64,000 nt of DNA from NCBI RefSeq assembly GCF_030409945.1, contig NZ_JAUFQV010000012.1:124001-188000 (forward strand), in the 5' to 3' direction. The DNA comes from Vibrio tapetis subsp. quintayensis (GTDB lineage Bacteria > Pseudomonadota > Gammaproteobacteria > Enterobacterales > Vibrionaceae). How positions within the stretch are numbered: the first letter of the stretch is position 1; every line of letters begins with the position of its first letter. The notes under the pieces were generated by a model that saw only the letters and a program-made list of their open reading frames with translations, ran no database searches and was not told the origin of the DNA. The position numbers were made by a program, and so were the translations under genes. This document shows, piece after piece, positions 49,165 through 59,178 of this stretch.

Positions 49165-49485
49165 ATGAGCAAACATTATGAATGGGTCACTCCAGACTCA
49201 GATTTACTGGAGAAAGAAAAAACCGAAATCCGTCCGCCGGCAATGTACAACGTAATTTTAAATAACGATGACTACACACCGATGGATTTTGTAATCGAAA
49301 TACTTGAACGTTTCTTTTCTATGGATTTGGAAAAAGCAACACAAGTGATGCTCAAAGTACATTACGATGGGAAAGCAATATGCGGTACATTTACTGCCGA
49401 AGTTGCTGAGACCAAAGTGGCGCAAGTCACTATGCATTCTAATGAAAACGAACATCCGCTGTTATGTACAATGGAGCAGGCATAG
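49165..49485 (+). CDS. clpS: ATP-dependent Clp protease adaptor ClpS
   Basis: 106 residues, identical in length to E. coli ClpS. It binds proteins with N-terminal Leu, Phe, Tyr or Trp and hands them to ClpA. The N-degron pocket motif [11 protein letters not shown] and the HYDGKA and [12 protein letters not shown] segments are intact. I start at MSKHYEW, which gives the family length; the frame is open 18 codons further upstream but that part looks unlike ClpS. clpA begins 42 bp after the stop. Confidence 0.96.
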   Translation: MSKHYEWVTPDSDLLEKEKTEIRPPAMYNVILNNDDYTPMDFVIEILERFFSMDLEKATQVMLKVHYDGKAICGTFTAEVAETKVAQVTMHSNENEHPLLCTMEQA

Positions 49486-49527
49486 AGCCTGCGTGAGCAA
49501 CGAAAGTTGTTCTTTTGGGAGGTACTT

Positions 49528-51801
49528 ATGCTAAATAAAGAACTAGAATCGAGCCTAAACAGTGCTTTTGCTCGTGCGAGAGACAAACGTCATGAATTCA
49601 TGACGGTTGAACATCTGCTTCTCGCCTTACTCGATAACGAAGCAGCCCAGGAAGCACTAAAAGCGTGTCAGGCCGATCTTGATGTTTTACGTCAAGAGCT
49701 GGATGCGTTCATCGATCAAACCACGCCTCTCATTCCAGAAAATGACGAGACCAGAGAAACTCAACCAACCTTGAGTTTTCAACGAGTTCTTCAACGCGCC
49801 GTTTTTCATGTCCAGTCTTCAGGGCGCAGCGAAGTTACCGGAGCCAATGTCCTCGTCGCTATTTTTAGTGAACAAGAGTCTCACGCTGCCTACCTTTTGA
49901 AAAAGAATGACATCAGTCGTTTAGATATCGTTAACTTTATCTCTCACGGCATAACTAAATCACCACAAGGTGGAGAAGATGCCTCTTCGTCATCCAATAT
50001 GTTTGGTGAAGAAAGCCCTGCGGAAGAAGCGAATTCAGAAGATCGTTTAGAAAACTTTGCTGTGAATCTCAACAATCTTGCTCGTCAGGGAAACATTGAC
50101 CCATTGATTGGCCGCGACAAAGAATTAGAACGAACGGTTCAGGTTTTATGTCGCCGTCGAAAAAATAACCCATTGCTGGTGGGTGAAGCGGGCGTAGGTA
50201 AAACAGCCATCGCAGAGGGTCTTGCGTGGCGCATTGTTGAGGGGTTAGTGCCAGACGTTATTCAAGACAGCGTGATTTATTCTTTGGACATTGGTTCACT
50301 GCTTGCTGGTACTAAATATCGTGGTGACTTTGAAAAACGTTTTAAAGCGATTTTGAAGCAGCTAGAAAAAGAAGACGACGCAATACTGTTTATTGATGAA
50401 ATTCACACCATCATTGGTGCTGGTGCTGCCTCCGGTGGGCAAGTTGATGCTGCTAACCTAATCAAGCCTCTGCTTAGCAGCGGTAAGCTGCGTTGTATTG
50501 GCTCAACGACGTATCAGGAATACAGCAATATTTTTGATAAAGAGCGTGCATTGTCGCGTCGATTCCAAAAAATTGATGTGGTAGAGCCGTCGTTAGACGA
50601 CACAACTAAAATCCTTATGGGGCTGAAGCCTAAGTATGAAGAGCATCACGATGTTCGTTATACCAAACAAGCTGTACGTGCTGCGGTAGAGCTTTCAGCT
50701 AAGTACATTAATGAGCGTCACCTGCCTGATAAGGCGATTGATGTTATTGATGAAGCGGGTGCTCGTAGCCGTTTAACACCCGCTAGCCGTCGTAAGAAAA
50801 CCGTGGGTGTGTCAGACATCGAAAACATGGTTGCGAAAATGGCTCGTATTCCAGAAAAATCGGTCTCTTCTACTGATAAAGACATTTTGCAGAAGTTAGA
50901 AAGCAAAATGAAAATGTTGGTATTCGGACAAGATCCAGCCATTGAAGTGTTATCTGAAGCCATCAAGCTAAGCCGTGCAGGTTTAGGTGCGGATCATAAA
51001 CCCGTTGGCTCATTCTTGTTTGCAGGCCCTACTGGGGTGGGTAAAACAGAAGTGACGGTACAACTTTCTAAACTATTAGGAGTTGAACTACTGCGATTTG
51101 ATATGTCGGAATACGGTGAAAGACATTCGGTGAGTCGTTTGATTGGCGCTCCTCCAGGTTATGTCGGTTACGACCAAGGTGGCCTGTTAACTGACGCAGT
51201 CATCAAACACCCTCATGCTGTGGTGTTGCTGGATGAAATCGAAAAAGCACACCCAGATATCTTTAATCTTTTACTTCAGGTTATGGATAACGGCACACTT
51301 ACAGATAATAACGGCCGCAAAGCGGATTTCCGCAACATTATCTTGGTGATGACGACTAATGCGGGAGTGGCTGAAACAGAGAAGAAATCCATTGGTCTTA
51401 TCCAACAAGATCACAGCTTTGATGCGATGGGTGAAATCAAAAAAGTATTCACGCCAGAGTTCCGTAACCGTCTAGACAATGTCATTTGGTTTAACAGCTT
51501 AGACGAAACAGTGATCCATCAAGTCGTTGATAAATTCATTGTTGAACTACAAGCTCAGTTGGATGCTCGTGGCGTATCAATGGAGGTATCTCAAGATGCT
51601 CGTCATTGGTTGGCAGACAAAGGATACGATAAAGCAATGGGTGCGCGTCCAATGTCTCGTGCTATCCAAGAGAGCTTGAAGAAACCGTTAGCCAACGAAC
51701 TCTTGTTTGGTTCACTGGTGAAGGGCGGTGCTGTTCGTGTTTCATTGAAAGATAATGAACTTGTTTTTCATTATGAAAATGAAGAAGAAGCTATTCACTA
51801 G
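49528..51801 (+). CDS. clpA: ATP-dependent Clp protease ATP-binding subunit ClpA
   Basis: 757-residue AAA+ unfoldase (E. coli 758) that feeds substrates to ClpP. An N-domain where ClpS docks (to about 145) precedes two AAA+ modules: Walker A1 GEAGVGKTA, Walker B1 [10 protein letters not shown]; Walker A2 GPTGVGKTE, Walker B2 [10 protein letters not shown]. The ClpP-docking IGL loop is visible in [10 protein letters not shown]. The ATG chosen has GGGAGG five bases upstream; the frame opens seven codons earlier at a TTG without such a site. clpP is not in the window. Confidence 0.98.
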   Translation: MLNKELESSLNSAFARARDKRHEFMTVEHLLLALLDNEAAQEALKACQADLDVLRQELDAFIDQTTPLIPENDETRETQPTLSFQRVLQRAVFHVQSSGRSEVTGANVLVAIFSEQESHAAYLLKKNDISRLDIVNFISHGITKSPQGGEDASSSSNMFGEESPAEEANSEDRLENFAVNLNNLARQGNIDPLIGRDKELERTVQVLCRRRKNNPLLVGEAGVGKTAIAEGLAWRIVEGLVPDVIQDSVIYSLDIGSLLAGTKYRGDFEKRFKAILKQLEKEDDAILFIDEIHTIIGAGAASGGQVDAANLIKPLLSSGKLRCIGSTTYQEYSNIFDKERALSRRFQKIDVVEPSLDDTTKILMGLKPKYEEHHDVRYTKQAVRAAVELSAKYINERHLPDKAIDVIDEAGARSRLTPASRRKKTVGVSDIENMVAKMARIPEKSVSSTDKDILQKLESKMKMLVFGQDPAIEVLSEAIKLSRAGLGADHKPVGSFLFAGPTGVGKTEVTVQLSKLLGVELLRFDMSEYGERHSVSRLIGAPPGYVGYDQGGLLTDAVIKHPHAVVLLDEIEKAHPDIFNLLLQVMDNGTLTDNNGRKADFRNIILVMTTNAGVAETEKKSIGLIQQDHSFDAMGEIKKVFTPEFRNRLDNVIWFNSLDETVIHQVVDKFIVELQAQLDARGVSMEVSQDARHWLADKGYDKAMGARPMSRAIQESLKKPLANELLFGSLVKGGAVRVSLKDNELVFHYENEEEAIH

Positions 51802-51826
51802 TTAGGCTAGTTAGAATCAATTAATT

Positions 51827-51859
51827 AAAAAGCGTGCTGGAGACAGTGCGCTTTTTTTG
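51827..51859 (+). terminator. Rho-independent terminator of clpS-clpA
   Basis: Stem AAAAAGCG / CGCTTTTT with an inner CTG/CAG pair set and a following T-run, 25 bp past clpA. Confidence 0.88.
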
Positions 51860-52001
51860 TTTGTTTGCAGGTGCTTGTCTATATATATCGGATACTGAGG
51901 CTCTATGGGCCTAGGTAAGGTCTTACAAGGGGTATTGGTAAAAGTACGAGCTTGTTAACTTGTTACATCAGACGAGGACGATAATGAAGGTTTTGAGCAA
52001 T

Positions 52002-52027
52002 AAAAAACGGAGCGCTAAGCTCCGTTT
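52002..52027 (-). terminator. Rho-independent terminator of infA
   Basis: Perfect 9-bp stem AAACGGAGC / GCTCCGTTT with a five-base loop; the minus strand continues with TTT from the A-run at 52002-52007. It lies 40 bp past the infA stop. Confidence 0.9.
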
Positions 52028-52067
52028 GGAATTCATATCAATATAAAGCGAAGTGCTCTATGAAAGA

Positions 52068-52286
<219 letters not shown>

Positions 52287-52370
52287 TTAATCCTCTTTAG
52301 AAATTAGGCATTATTTTTTAACGGACGAATAGTGCCCTTAAAAATATAAAAAGTAAAGTTGCGGCGTATT

Positions 52371-53072
52371 CTACCCCCGCCACTGCTTATTTACTAGCTT
52401 TTGATGAGGTTGGAAGCGGACTTTGTAATTCATGGCGGCGCAATCGTCGATTTGATAGCCTAAATATAGCCACTGCTTCCCACTCTGCTTACAATGTGCG
52501 ATTTGCAATAGCACACAGAGGGTGCCTAAAGAAATCTCACTATCTGGGTCAAAAAAAGTGTAAAAAGCCGATGAGCAGTCAGACATGACGTCTGTAATGG
52601 CAACTGCGATGAGTTCTTCAGCTTGGTATACGTGCAAATACTTTGTATTTAACCACTGATTTTTGGAAAATTCGGAGAATTCTTCACGTTTGGGAGGAAA
52701 CATAGAACCAGAACGGTGGCGCTGGTTAATATAACGCTCATATAATTCAAACCAATTAGGGTCCATTTCATCTTTCATTTCCCATTCAATATCACCCGCT
52801 TTAGCAATTAAGCGCTTGTGGCTCTTTGAAGGACTATAGCCAGCAATATTTACACGCAAAGACTGACATGCTTGGCACTCATCACACTGGGGTTTATAAA
52901 TAGTAGCACCACTGCGCCGAAATCCATTTGCCATTAACAGCTCATAACCTGAGTTAGTATGCAGCTTTTCATCCATAATGACGGCAACGCGCTCTTGTTG
53001 ATCTTCTAAATAGCTGCATGGGTGATTTTCAGTCAATCCAATTCGAATTAACGTTTTGTCTTTCTCGTTCAC
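52371..53072 (-). CDS. bpt: Aspartate/glutamate leucyltransferase Bpt
   Basis: 233 residues. It transfers Leu from Leu-tRNA to proteins with N-terminal Asp or Glu, making them ClpS substrates; the activity was established for the V. vulnificus enzyme, and E. coli lacks it. CSYLEDQQERVAV and PQCDECQACQSLRV (Cys cluster shared with eukaryotic ATE1 arginyltransferases) and FYTFFDPD are family motifs. I choose the GTG start that overlaps the aat stop (GTGA) with GAGGAG five bases upstream; an ATG 11 codons earlier is inside aat and lacks such a site. Confidence 0.94.
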   Translation of the reverse strand: MNEKDKTLIRIGLTENHPCSYLEDQQERVAVIMDEKLHTNSGYELLMANGFRRSGATIYKPQCDECQACQSLRVNIAGYSPSKSHKRLIAKAGDIEWEMKDEMDPNWFELYERYINQRHRSGSMFPPKREEFSEFSKNQWLNTKYLHVYQAEELIAVAITDVMSDCSSAFYTFFDPDSEISLGTLCVLLQIAHCKQSGKQWLYLGYQIDDCAAMNYKVRFQPHQKLVNKQWRG

Positions 53073-53794
53073 GTCAACTCCTCGGATTGTGGGCTGAGCA
53101 ACCATTGAGGTTCATAACATCCATTCGATACCTCTTTATTACGTAGAGTACTGAGTTCTTGTAAAAAATCACTTCTCAGACATTCTATCGCTCCCAGCGA
53201 CTCTAGGTGTTCATTCATCATTTGGCAGTCGATTAAAACCCCCTCATGACGATTCAAATGTTCGCATAAGTGCCACAAGGCGATCTTAGACGCATTGGTC
53301 TGTAGGCTGAACATTGACTCACCACAGAATACCTGACCAATTTGCAGCCCATAAAGCCCGCCAATAATTTCATTATTTTGCCATACCTCCACGGAGTGGC
53401 AGCGGCCTAAGTCTGCCAACGCTTGGTAAGCTTGTTGCATCTCAGGTAGAATCCAGGTCTCTTCTGCTGGTCGCGTGTCGGCGCATAACCGGATAATGTC
53501 GTGTGTAGCTTGATTAATGCTGACCCGATAATTGGACTTCCGGAAAAACTTTTTGAGACTTTTTGCCGGTTTGAATGTCTTAGGATCAAATATGGCACGT
53601 ACTTTTGGGCTCCACCATAAAATGGGGTCACCGTCGCTAAACCATGGAAATATACCTTGATTATAGGCAGCCAGTATCCGTTTAGGGTGCAAGTCGCCCC
53701 CCATAGCAAGTAAGCCATCAGGATCTTCAAGTGCTTCATGGCAAGGTGGGAAGTTCTCAGGGTTTCCGCTGAGTTCTGGTAGATATATCGTCAT
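53069..53794 (-). CDS. aat: Leucyl/phenylalanyl-tRNA--protein transferase Aat
   Basis: 241 residues. It adds Leu or Phe from tRNA to proteins with N-terminal Arg or Lys, creating primary N-degrons. FPWFSDGDPILWWSPKVRAIF is the family signature (given in part: PILWWSPKVRAIFDP), with GLYGLQIGQVFCGESMFS forming the catalytic core. Its stop codon overlaps the bpt start, so the two transferases are translationally coupled. It is divergent from the glycine-zipper gene with only 34 bp between starts. Confidence 0.97.
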   Translation of the reverse strand: MTIYLPELSGNPENFPPCHEALEDPDGLLAMGGDLHPKRILAAYNQGIFPWFSDGDPILWWSPKVRAIFDPKTFKPAKSLKKFFRKSNYRVSINQATHDIIRLCADTRPAEETWILPEMQQAYQALADLGRCHSVEVWQNNEIIGGLYGLQIGQVFCGESMFSLQTNASKIALWHLCEHLNRHEGVLIDCQMMNEHLESLGAIECLRSDFLQELSTLRNKEVSNGCYEPQWLLSPQSEELT

Positions 53795-53828
53795 GATTTT
53801 ATTCTGACACTTTTTAGAGGTAAGTATA

Positions 53829-54284
53829 ATGAGAAATTGGTTTTTATTGGTGTTACTTGTGCCTTTTTTTGCTCAAGCAGGATATAGCCGAAATCAAGCA
53901 AGGCAAGTTGAGGAAGTAGTGTACGGCAAAGTGGATTCAGTGAGGTACATTTCTCAAAAAGAAATCATAGAATCAAAATCGTCGGGTTGGGATACCTTGC
54001 TGGGCGCCACGATTGGTGGTTTAGTGGGTAATCAATTCGGAGGCGGTAGAGGCAAAGAAGTGGCGACTGTTGTCGGCGCTGTTGCGGGTGCTGGAATTGC
54101 AAAAAATCGCGCTGAACAACAATATAGCGTGGAATATAAACTGGTTGAAATACTGATTAAAACCGATAAGGGAGATTTGGTCGATGTGATCCAAGATGTA
54201 GATAGCAATATGTTGTTCGAGCGAGGAGATTCGGTGCGAATCTTATACTTCAGCAATGGTGTTCGGGTCGATATCGCTTACTGA
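53829..54284 (+). CDS. Glycine zipper 2TM domain protein
   Basis: 151 residues. A signal peptide ends at AQA (about residue 18) with no lipobox. The middle TLLGATIGGLVGNQFGGGRG and VVGAVAGAGIAKN is a glycine-zipper repeat of the kind seen in SlyB/17-kDa antigen proteins, which insert in or lie against the outer membrane. A short beta-rich C-terminal domain follows (VEYKLVEILIKTDKGDLVDV). GAGG lies before the ATG. The role is unknown; envelope integrity is the usual guess. Single gene, divergent from aat. Confidence 0.85.
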   Translation: MRNWFLLVLLVPFFAQAGYSRNQARQVEEVVYGKVDSVRYISQKEIIESKSSGWDTLLGATIGGLVGNQFGGGRGKEVATVVGAVAGAGIAKNRAEQQYSVEYKLVEILIKTDKGDLVDVIQDVDSNMLFERGDSVRILYFSNGVRVDIAY

Positions 54285-54438
54285 TTGCGCTCCCTAGATA
54301 GGCTTTGGTAAAAAATGTACTAGCAAAGCAAGACAGCCTCTAGCCAAGGCAATTCTTTTTCGCTAGTCTGCAAGTACGAAGAATTTTAAATGCTCACGTG
54401 CGGTTAACGTGAGCACGCACAGGAAGAACATACACTAA

Positions 54439-55719
54439 ATGGAAAGCCTTACTTTACAACCTATTGAAGTGGTATCGGGTGAAGTTAATCTACCCGGTTC
54501 AAAAAGCGTATCGAATAGAGCCCTTTTATTGGCGGCTCTTGCTAAGGGCAACACTCGTCTAACGAACTTATTAGACAGTGATGATATTCGCCATATGCTT
54601 AACGCACTTACTAAACTCGGTGTTTCTTACCAACTGTCTGAAGATAAAACAGTTTGTGAAGTCGAAGGGCTTGGTCATGCCTTTAAAACCTCGCAAGCAA
54701 TGGAGTTGTTTTTAGGCAATGCCGGTACAGCGATGCGCCCTCTAGCTGCGGCTTTGTGTTTAGGGGAAGGCGAATACGTACTAACTGGTGAGCCGCGAAT
54801 GAAGGAGCGCCCAATTGGCCACCTTGTTGACGCGTTGAAAACTGCTGGGGCTGATGTCGAGTACCTGGAGAGTGAAAACTACCCGCCGCTTAAAATTAAA
54901 TCTACTGGTTTAAAGGCGGGTACCGTGTCTATTGATGGCTCAATTTCTAGTCAGTTCTTAACTGCATTCTTGATGTCTGCGCCACTTGCTAACGGCGAAG
55001 TAACGATCAATATCGAAGGCGATTTAGTCTCCAAGCCATATATTGATATTACTTTGCACATCATGAAGCAATTTGGTGTTGAAGTGATCAATAACGATTA
55101 CCAGTCGTTTGTTATTCCAACAGGCCAAAGTTATATTGCCCCAGGTGATTTTTTAGTCGAAGGTGATGCGTCTTCTGCCTCTTATTTCTTAGCGGCTGCG
55201 GCGATTAAGGGCGGTGAGATTAAAGTAACTGGCATTGGTAAAAACAGCATTCAAGGCGATATACAGTTTGCCTACGCACTCGAAAAAATGGGTGCAGAAA
55301 TAGAATGGGGTGATGACTACGTTACTGCGAGAAAAGGCAAACTTAAAGCTGTTGATTTGGATTTTAACCATATCCCAGATGCCGCAATGACCATTGCTAC
55401 AGCGGCTTTGTTTGCTGAAGGTACAACGGCTATTCGTAACGTTTATAACTGGCGTGTAAAAGAGACGGATCGCTTATTTGCGATGGCGACAGAGCTTCGT
55501 AAAGTCGGTGCACAAGTCGAGGAGGGTGAAGATTATATCACCATTACTCCACCTGCTTCGCTCACACATGCAGCTATCGATACCTATGACGATCACCGAA
55601 TTGCTATGTGTTTCTCGTTAGTGGCGCTCAGTGATACACCTGTGACTATTAACGATCCAAAGTGTACGTCGAAAACGTTCCCAGACTATTTCGAAAAGTT
55701 AGCAGGTTTGAGTCAATAA
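54439..55719 (+). CDS. aroA: 3-phosphoshikimate 1-carboxyvinyltransferase AroA (EPSP synthase)
   Basis: 426 residues, a class I EPSP synthase. It joins PEP and shikimate-3-phosphate in aromatic amino-acid synthesis. [18 protein letters not shown] has the substrate-binding Lys/Ser, [15 protein letters not shown] the PEP loop, HIPDAAMT the catalytic Asp and [12 protein letters not shown] the C-terminal motif. The gene is monocistronic, starting 154 bp after the glycine-zipper gene and ending at a strong hairpin. Confidence 0.98.
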   Translation: MESLTLQPIEVVSGEVNLPGSKSVSNRALLLAALAKGNTRLTNLLDSDDIRHMLNALTKLGVSYQLSEDKTVCEVEGLGHAFKTSQAMELFLGNAGTAMRPLAAALCLGEGEYVLTGEPRMKERPIGHLVDALKTAGADVEYLESENYPPLKIKSTGLKAGTVSIDGSISSQFLTAFLMSAPLANGEVTINIEGDLVSKPYIDITLHIMKQFGVEVINNDYQSFVIPTGQSYIAPGDFLVEGDASSASYFLAAAAIKGGEIKVTGIGKNSIQGDIQFAYALEKMGAEIEWGDDYVTARKGKLKAVDLDFNHIPDAAMTIATAALFAEGTTAIRNVYNWRVKETDRLFAMATELRKVGAQVEEGEDYITITPPASLTHAAIDTYDDHRIAMCFSLVALSDTPVTINDPKCTSKTFPDYFEKLAGLSQ

Positions 55720-55736
55720 TGGCCTAGAAGAATAGG

Positions 55737-55767
55737 AAAAGCCTTAGTCAGACACTAAGGCTTTTTT
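55737..55767. terminator. Bidirectional terminator between aroA and yciN
   Basis: Perfect 12-bp stem AAAAGCCTTAGT / ACTAAGGCTTTT with a five-base loop; T-runs on the + strand (seven) and a shorter one on the minus strand. Confidence 0.93.
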
Positions 55768-55775
55768 GTTGACTA

Positions 55776-56018
55776 TTAATCAACGCTGAATTCTTTTGAA
55801 AGCTGGTGTGCAAGGTATTTAAACATGTTGAATACAGCGGTTGTTTTTTCTGTTGGAAGCCCTTGTTCGGACAAAAAATAATCGCCTTTGAATACCAGAA
55901 CATCTTCTTTTTCTTCAACCGATGTTGCGCGAATGCCTTCGAGGTAATCAGCATGCTCTTGGATCATTTGGTTGGCGATCAAAAGTAAATCGAATTCACT
56001 AATTTTTTTCTTGCTCAT
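55776..56018 (-). CDS. yciN: YciN family protein
   Basis: 80 residues, strongly resembling E. coli Yci[21 protein letters not shown] and [10 protein letters not shown] are the conserved centre and end. The start [13 protein letters not shown] has GAGG nine bases upstream; a start five codons earlier lacks the match. Function is unknown. It is divergent from topA, as in E. coli, where yciN also neighbours topA. Confidence 0.92.
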   Translation of the reverse strand: MSKKKISEFDLLLIANQMIQEHADYLEGIRATSVEEKEDVLVFKGDYFLSEQGLPTEKTTAVFNMFKYLAHQLSKEFSVD

Positions 56019-56334
56019 TGTTAAATACCTCACATTATTTTTGCCGCTAGTTTAGGGCTTACGATAATAAATTCAAGTGAAGCTGTAATCTGTATTTTGT
56101 GAGCCATTGCAGAAAAATATTAAACAAAGTTAGTGTTAGTGTGACGTCATGATTAGTATGTCGGCGAATTATAGGACAGACATTGCTTAATAATTGATGA
56201 TATGTCGACCGTTTAGCGTTGAATTAAAAAAAACAGGTTGACCTTCTTATAAACTCGCACAATAGTAAAAAAAGAAGCAATGAACCAGAATAGTATGCGT
56301 TTAGCGCAATCGAATTGAGGACGTTTGAGTCAGT
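56019..56334. other. Divergent intergenic region between yciN and topA, 316 bp
   Basis: AT-rich region with a sigma-70-like promoter for topA (56238-56266). Nothing else recognised. Confidence 0.55.
56238..56266 (+). promoter_or_regulatory. Sigma-70-like promoter for topA
   Basis: TTGACC (5 of 6 to TTGACA) and AATAGT (4 of 6 to TATAAT) separated by 17 bp, about 70 bp before the topA ATG. Prediction by eye only. Confidence 0.4.
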
Positions 56335-58977
56335 ATGGGTAAATCTCTCGTAATAGTGGAGTCACCAGCCAAGGCAAAAACGATTAACAAGTATCTAGGT
56401 AAAGATTACATTGTTAAGTCGAGTGTAGGTCACGTACGTGATTTACCAACCGCCGGACAGAGCAGTGGCACCAAAGCTGCGGCTATCTCTACCAAAGGCA
56501 TGAGCCCTGAAGAGAAAGCTCGTATCAAGAAAGAAAAAGATCGCAAATCACTGATTAAGAAAATGGGTATCAATCCATACAATGAGTGGGAAGCGAATTA
56601 TCAGATATTACCGGGCAAAGAAAAAGTTGTAGCGGAATTACAGAAATTAGCGAAAGACGCTGACCACGTATATCTCGCAACCGATTTGGACCGCGAGGGA
56701 GAAGCTATTGCGTGGCACCTTCGTGAGATCATCGGCGGCGATGAACAACGTTACAAGCGTGTGGTTTTTAACGAAATCACTAAAAATGCAATTCAACAAG
56801 CGTTTGAAACTCCTGGTGAACTAAACATCGATGGCGTAAACGCACAACAAGCACGTCGCTTCATGGACCGTGTTGTTGGTTTTATGGTATCGCCACTGCT
56901 TTGGAAAAAAGTAGCGCGTGGTTTATCTGCAGGCCGAGTCCAATCTGTTGCTGTTAAGTTATTGGTTGAACGTGAGCGCGAAATTAATGCGTTCATTCCT
57001 GAAGAGTTTTGGGATGTGCACGCAGATACCAAAACAGCGGATCAAACCGATTTCCGCTTGCAAGTAGCTCAAAAAGACGGCGTAGCGTTTAAGCCAGTCA
57101 ATGAAGCACAAGCAAGCTCGGCGGTGACTACGTTAGAAAAAGCAAGCTACGAAGTTTGCAAACGTGAAGATCGCCCAACGAGCAGCAAGCCATCAGCGCC
57201 TTACATCACTTCAACGTTGCAACAGGCGGCGAGTACGCGTCTTGGTTACGGCGTAAAGAAAACAATGATGCTAGCGCAGCGTTTGTATGAAGGTGGTTAC
57301 ATCACGTACATGCGTACAGATTCAACCAACTTGAGCTCTGAAGCGGTAGAAACACTGCGTGAATACATTGCGAGCGAGTATGGCAATCAATACCTGCCTG
57401 AAAAAGCAAAAGTTTACGGGAGCAAAGAAGGCGCGCAAGAGGCGCACGAAGCGATTCGTCCTTCAAGTGTTGATGTAAAAACTGAAGATTTGAAAGGTAT
57501 GGAAGCCGATGCACATAAACTGTATCAGTTAATCTGGAACCAGTTTGTCGCGTGTCAGATGACGCCAGCAAAATACGACTCAACAACATTGAGTGTCCGT
57601 GCTGCTGAATTCACACTGAAAGCGAAAGGTCGTATTCTTAAATTTGATGGTTGGACTCGTGTTCAACGCCCTATGGGCAAGAATGAAGATCAAATCCTTC
57701 CTGCAGTTCAAATTGGCGATAAATTAGATTTAGTGGCGCTTGACCCTAAACAACACTTTACTAAGCCGCCAGCGCGCTTTACAGAAGCTGCATTGGTTAA
57801 AGAATTAGAGAAGCGTGGTATTGGTCGTCCTTCAACTTACGCTTCAATCATTTCTACGATTCAAGATCGTGGTTATGTGAAAGTAGAACAGCGTCGATTC
57901 TATGCTGAAAAAATGGGCGAAATTGTCAGCGATCGATTAGACGATAGCTTCAATGACCTCATGAACTACGATTTTACCGCTCGTATGGAAGCGAAACTTG
58001 ATCAGATAGCTGAAGGCGAAACAAGCTGGACTGGCGTACTAGATCAATTCTTTGTGGACTTTACGGGTGATTTGGAAAAAGCGGAACTTGACGAAGAAGT
58101 TGGCGGAATGAAGCCTAACAACATCGTTGAAACGGATATTGAATGTCCGACGTGTTCACGCCATATGGGTATTCGTACTGCATCAACAGGAGTATTCCTT
58201 GGTTGTTCTGGTTACGCTTTACCGCCAAAAGAGCGTTGTAAGACAACGATTAACTTAGGCGACGAAGAAGGCATCATTAACGTACTTGAAGAAGACGTTG
58301 AAACCGCCGCACTTCGTGCTAAGAAACGTTGCCCTATATGCGAAACGGCAATGGACGCGTACCTAATTGACGAAACTCGTAAAATGCACGTTTGTGGTAA
58401 TAACCCGAACTGTGAAGGTTATGTGGTTGAGTTTGGTGAGTTTAAAGTCAAAGGCTATGACGGTCCTTTAGTTGAATGTGATAAATGTGGTAGCGACATG
58501 GTGCTTAAAAACGGCCGTTTCGGTAAGTACATGGATTGCACCAGCGAAGATTGTAAAAACACACGTAAGATTCTAAGAAATGGCGATGTTGCGCCACCAA
58601 AAGAAGACCCAGTCCATTTCCCTGAATTGCCGTGTGAAAACTCAGATGCTTATTTTGTTTTACGTGATGGTGCTTCTGGCTTGTTCATGGCCGCAAGTAA
58701 CTTTCCTAAGTCTCGTGAAACACGTGCGCCGTTGGTTAAAGAGTTGGTTGAATACAAAGAACGTATTACCGATAAATTTAAATACCTAACGACCGCACCG
58801 GTTGCCGATCCAGATGGCCGTCCTACGGTGGTTCGTTTTAGTCGTAAATCGAAAGAGAATTACGTTCGTTCGGAGATTGATGGTAAGCCATCAGGCTGGA
58901 CTGGCCTTTACATTGACGGTAAATGGGAAATAACCGACAAGCGTAAAAAGCCAAAAGCAAAAGCGGACGAAAAGTAA
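56335..58977 (+). CDS. topA: DNA topoisomerase I TopA
   Basis: 880-residue type IA topoisomerase that relaxes negative supercoils. The TOPRIM domain has [11 protein letters not shown] and DLDREGEA; the active-site Tyr is Tyr325 in ITYMRTDST. Three C-terminal Cys4 zinc ribbons are visible (ECPTCSRH...[13 protein letters not shown]...[13 protein letters not shown]...DCTSEDC), followed by a basic C-terminal tail [11 protein letters not shown]. Length and order match E. coli TopA (865). Monocistronic, with yciN divergent upstream. Confidence 0.98.
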   Translation: MGKSLVIVESPAKAKTINKYLGKDYIVKSSVGHVRDLPTAGQSSGTKAAAISTKGMSPEEKARIKKEKDRKSLIKKMGINPYNEWEANYQILPGKEKVVAELQKLAKDADHVYLATDLDREGEAIAWHLREIIGGDEQRYKRVVFNEITKNAIQQAFETPGELNIDGVNAQQARRFMDRVVGFMVSPLLWKKVARGLSAGRVQSVAVKLLVEREREINAFIPEEFWDVHADTKTADQTDFRLQVAQKDGVAFKPVNEAQASSAVTTLEKASYEVCKREDRPTSSKPSAPYITSTLQQAASTRLGYGVKKTMMLAQRLYEGGYITYMRTDSTNLSSEAVETLREYIASEYGNQYLPEKAKVYGSKEGAQEAHEAIRPSSVDVKTEDLKGMEADAHKLYQLIWNQFVACQMTPAKYDSTTLSVRAAEFTLKAKGRILKFDGWTRVQRPMGKNEDQILPAVQIGDKLDLVALDPKQHFTKPPARFTEAALVKELEKRGIGRPSTYASIISTIQDRGYVKVEQRRFYAEKMGEIVSDRLDDSFNDLMNYDFTARMEAKLDQIAEGETSWTGVLDQFFVDFTGDLEKAELDEEVGGMKPNNIVETDIECPTCSRHMGIRTASTGVFLGCSGYALPPKERCKTTINLGDEEGIINVLEEDVETAALRAKKRCPICETAMDAYLIDETRKMHVCGNNPNCEGYVVEFGEFKVKGYDGPLVECDKCGSDMVLKNGRFGKYMDCTSEDCKNTRKILRNGDVAPPKEDPVHFPELPCENSDAYFVLRDGASGLFMAASNFPKSRETRAPLVKELVEYKERITDKFKYLTTAPVADPDGRPTVVRFSRKSKENYVRSEIDGKPSGWTGLYIDGKWEITDKRKKPKAKADEK

Positions 58978-59023
58978 GCGAAACCTTTCGTTTAAAGCTA
59001 AATAACTGAAATAGATAATAATG

Positions 59024-59049
59024 AAGCAGCCGGTTGGCTGCTTTTTTTT
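59024..59049 (+). terminator. Rho-independent terminator of topA
   Basis: Stem AAGCAGCC / GGCTGCTT with a four-base loop and a run of eight T, 46 bp past the stop. Confidence 0.95.
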
Positions 59050-59178
59050 GGCTTAAAATTTGACCAATAGGCAATATCACCTAACCTTAATCTATAAAAT
59101 TATAATTCAAACAACGTCATTTTTGCATTGGACACTTCGATGAATCCATTGGGGTAGTCTGTGGGCTAAGGGGAAAGA

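Noticed and set aside
51860..52001. Expected tRNA-Ser gene between clpA and infA
   Set aside because: E. coli has one here, but no cloverleaf or CCA-ended tRNA pattern is visible in this gap.
53073..53105. Upstream ATG start for bpt
   Set aside because: Would overlap aat by 37 bp without a ribosome site; the GTG at 53072 has GAGGAG at correct spacing and a GTGA overlap.
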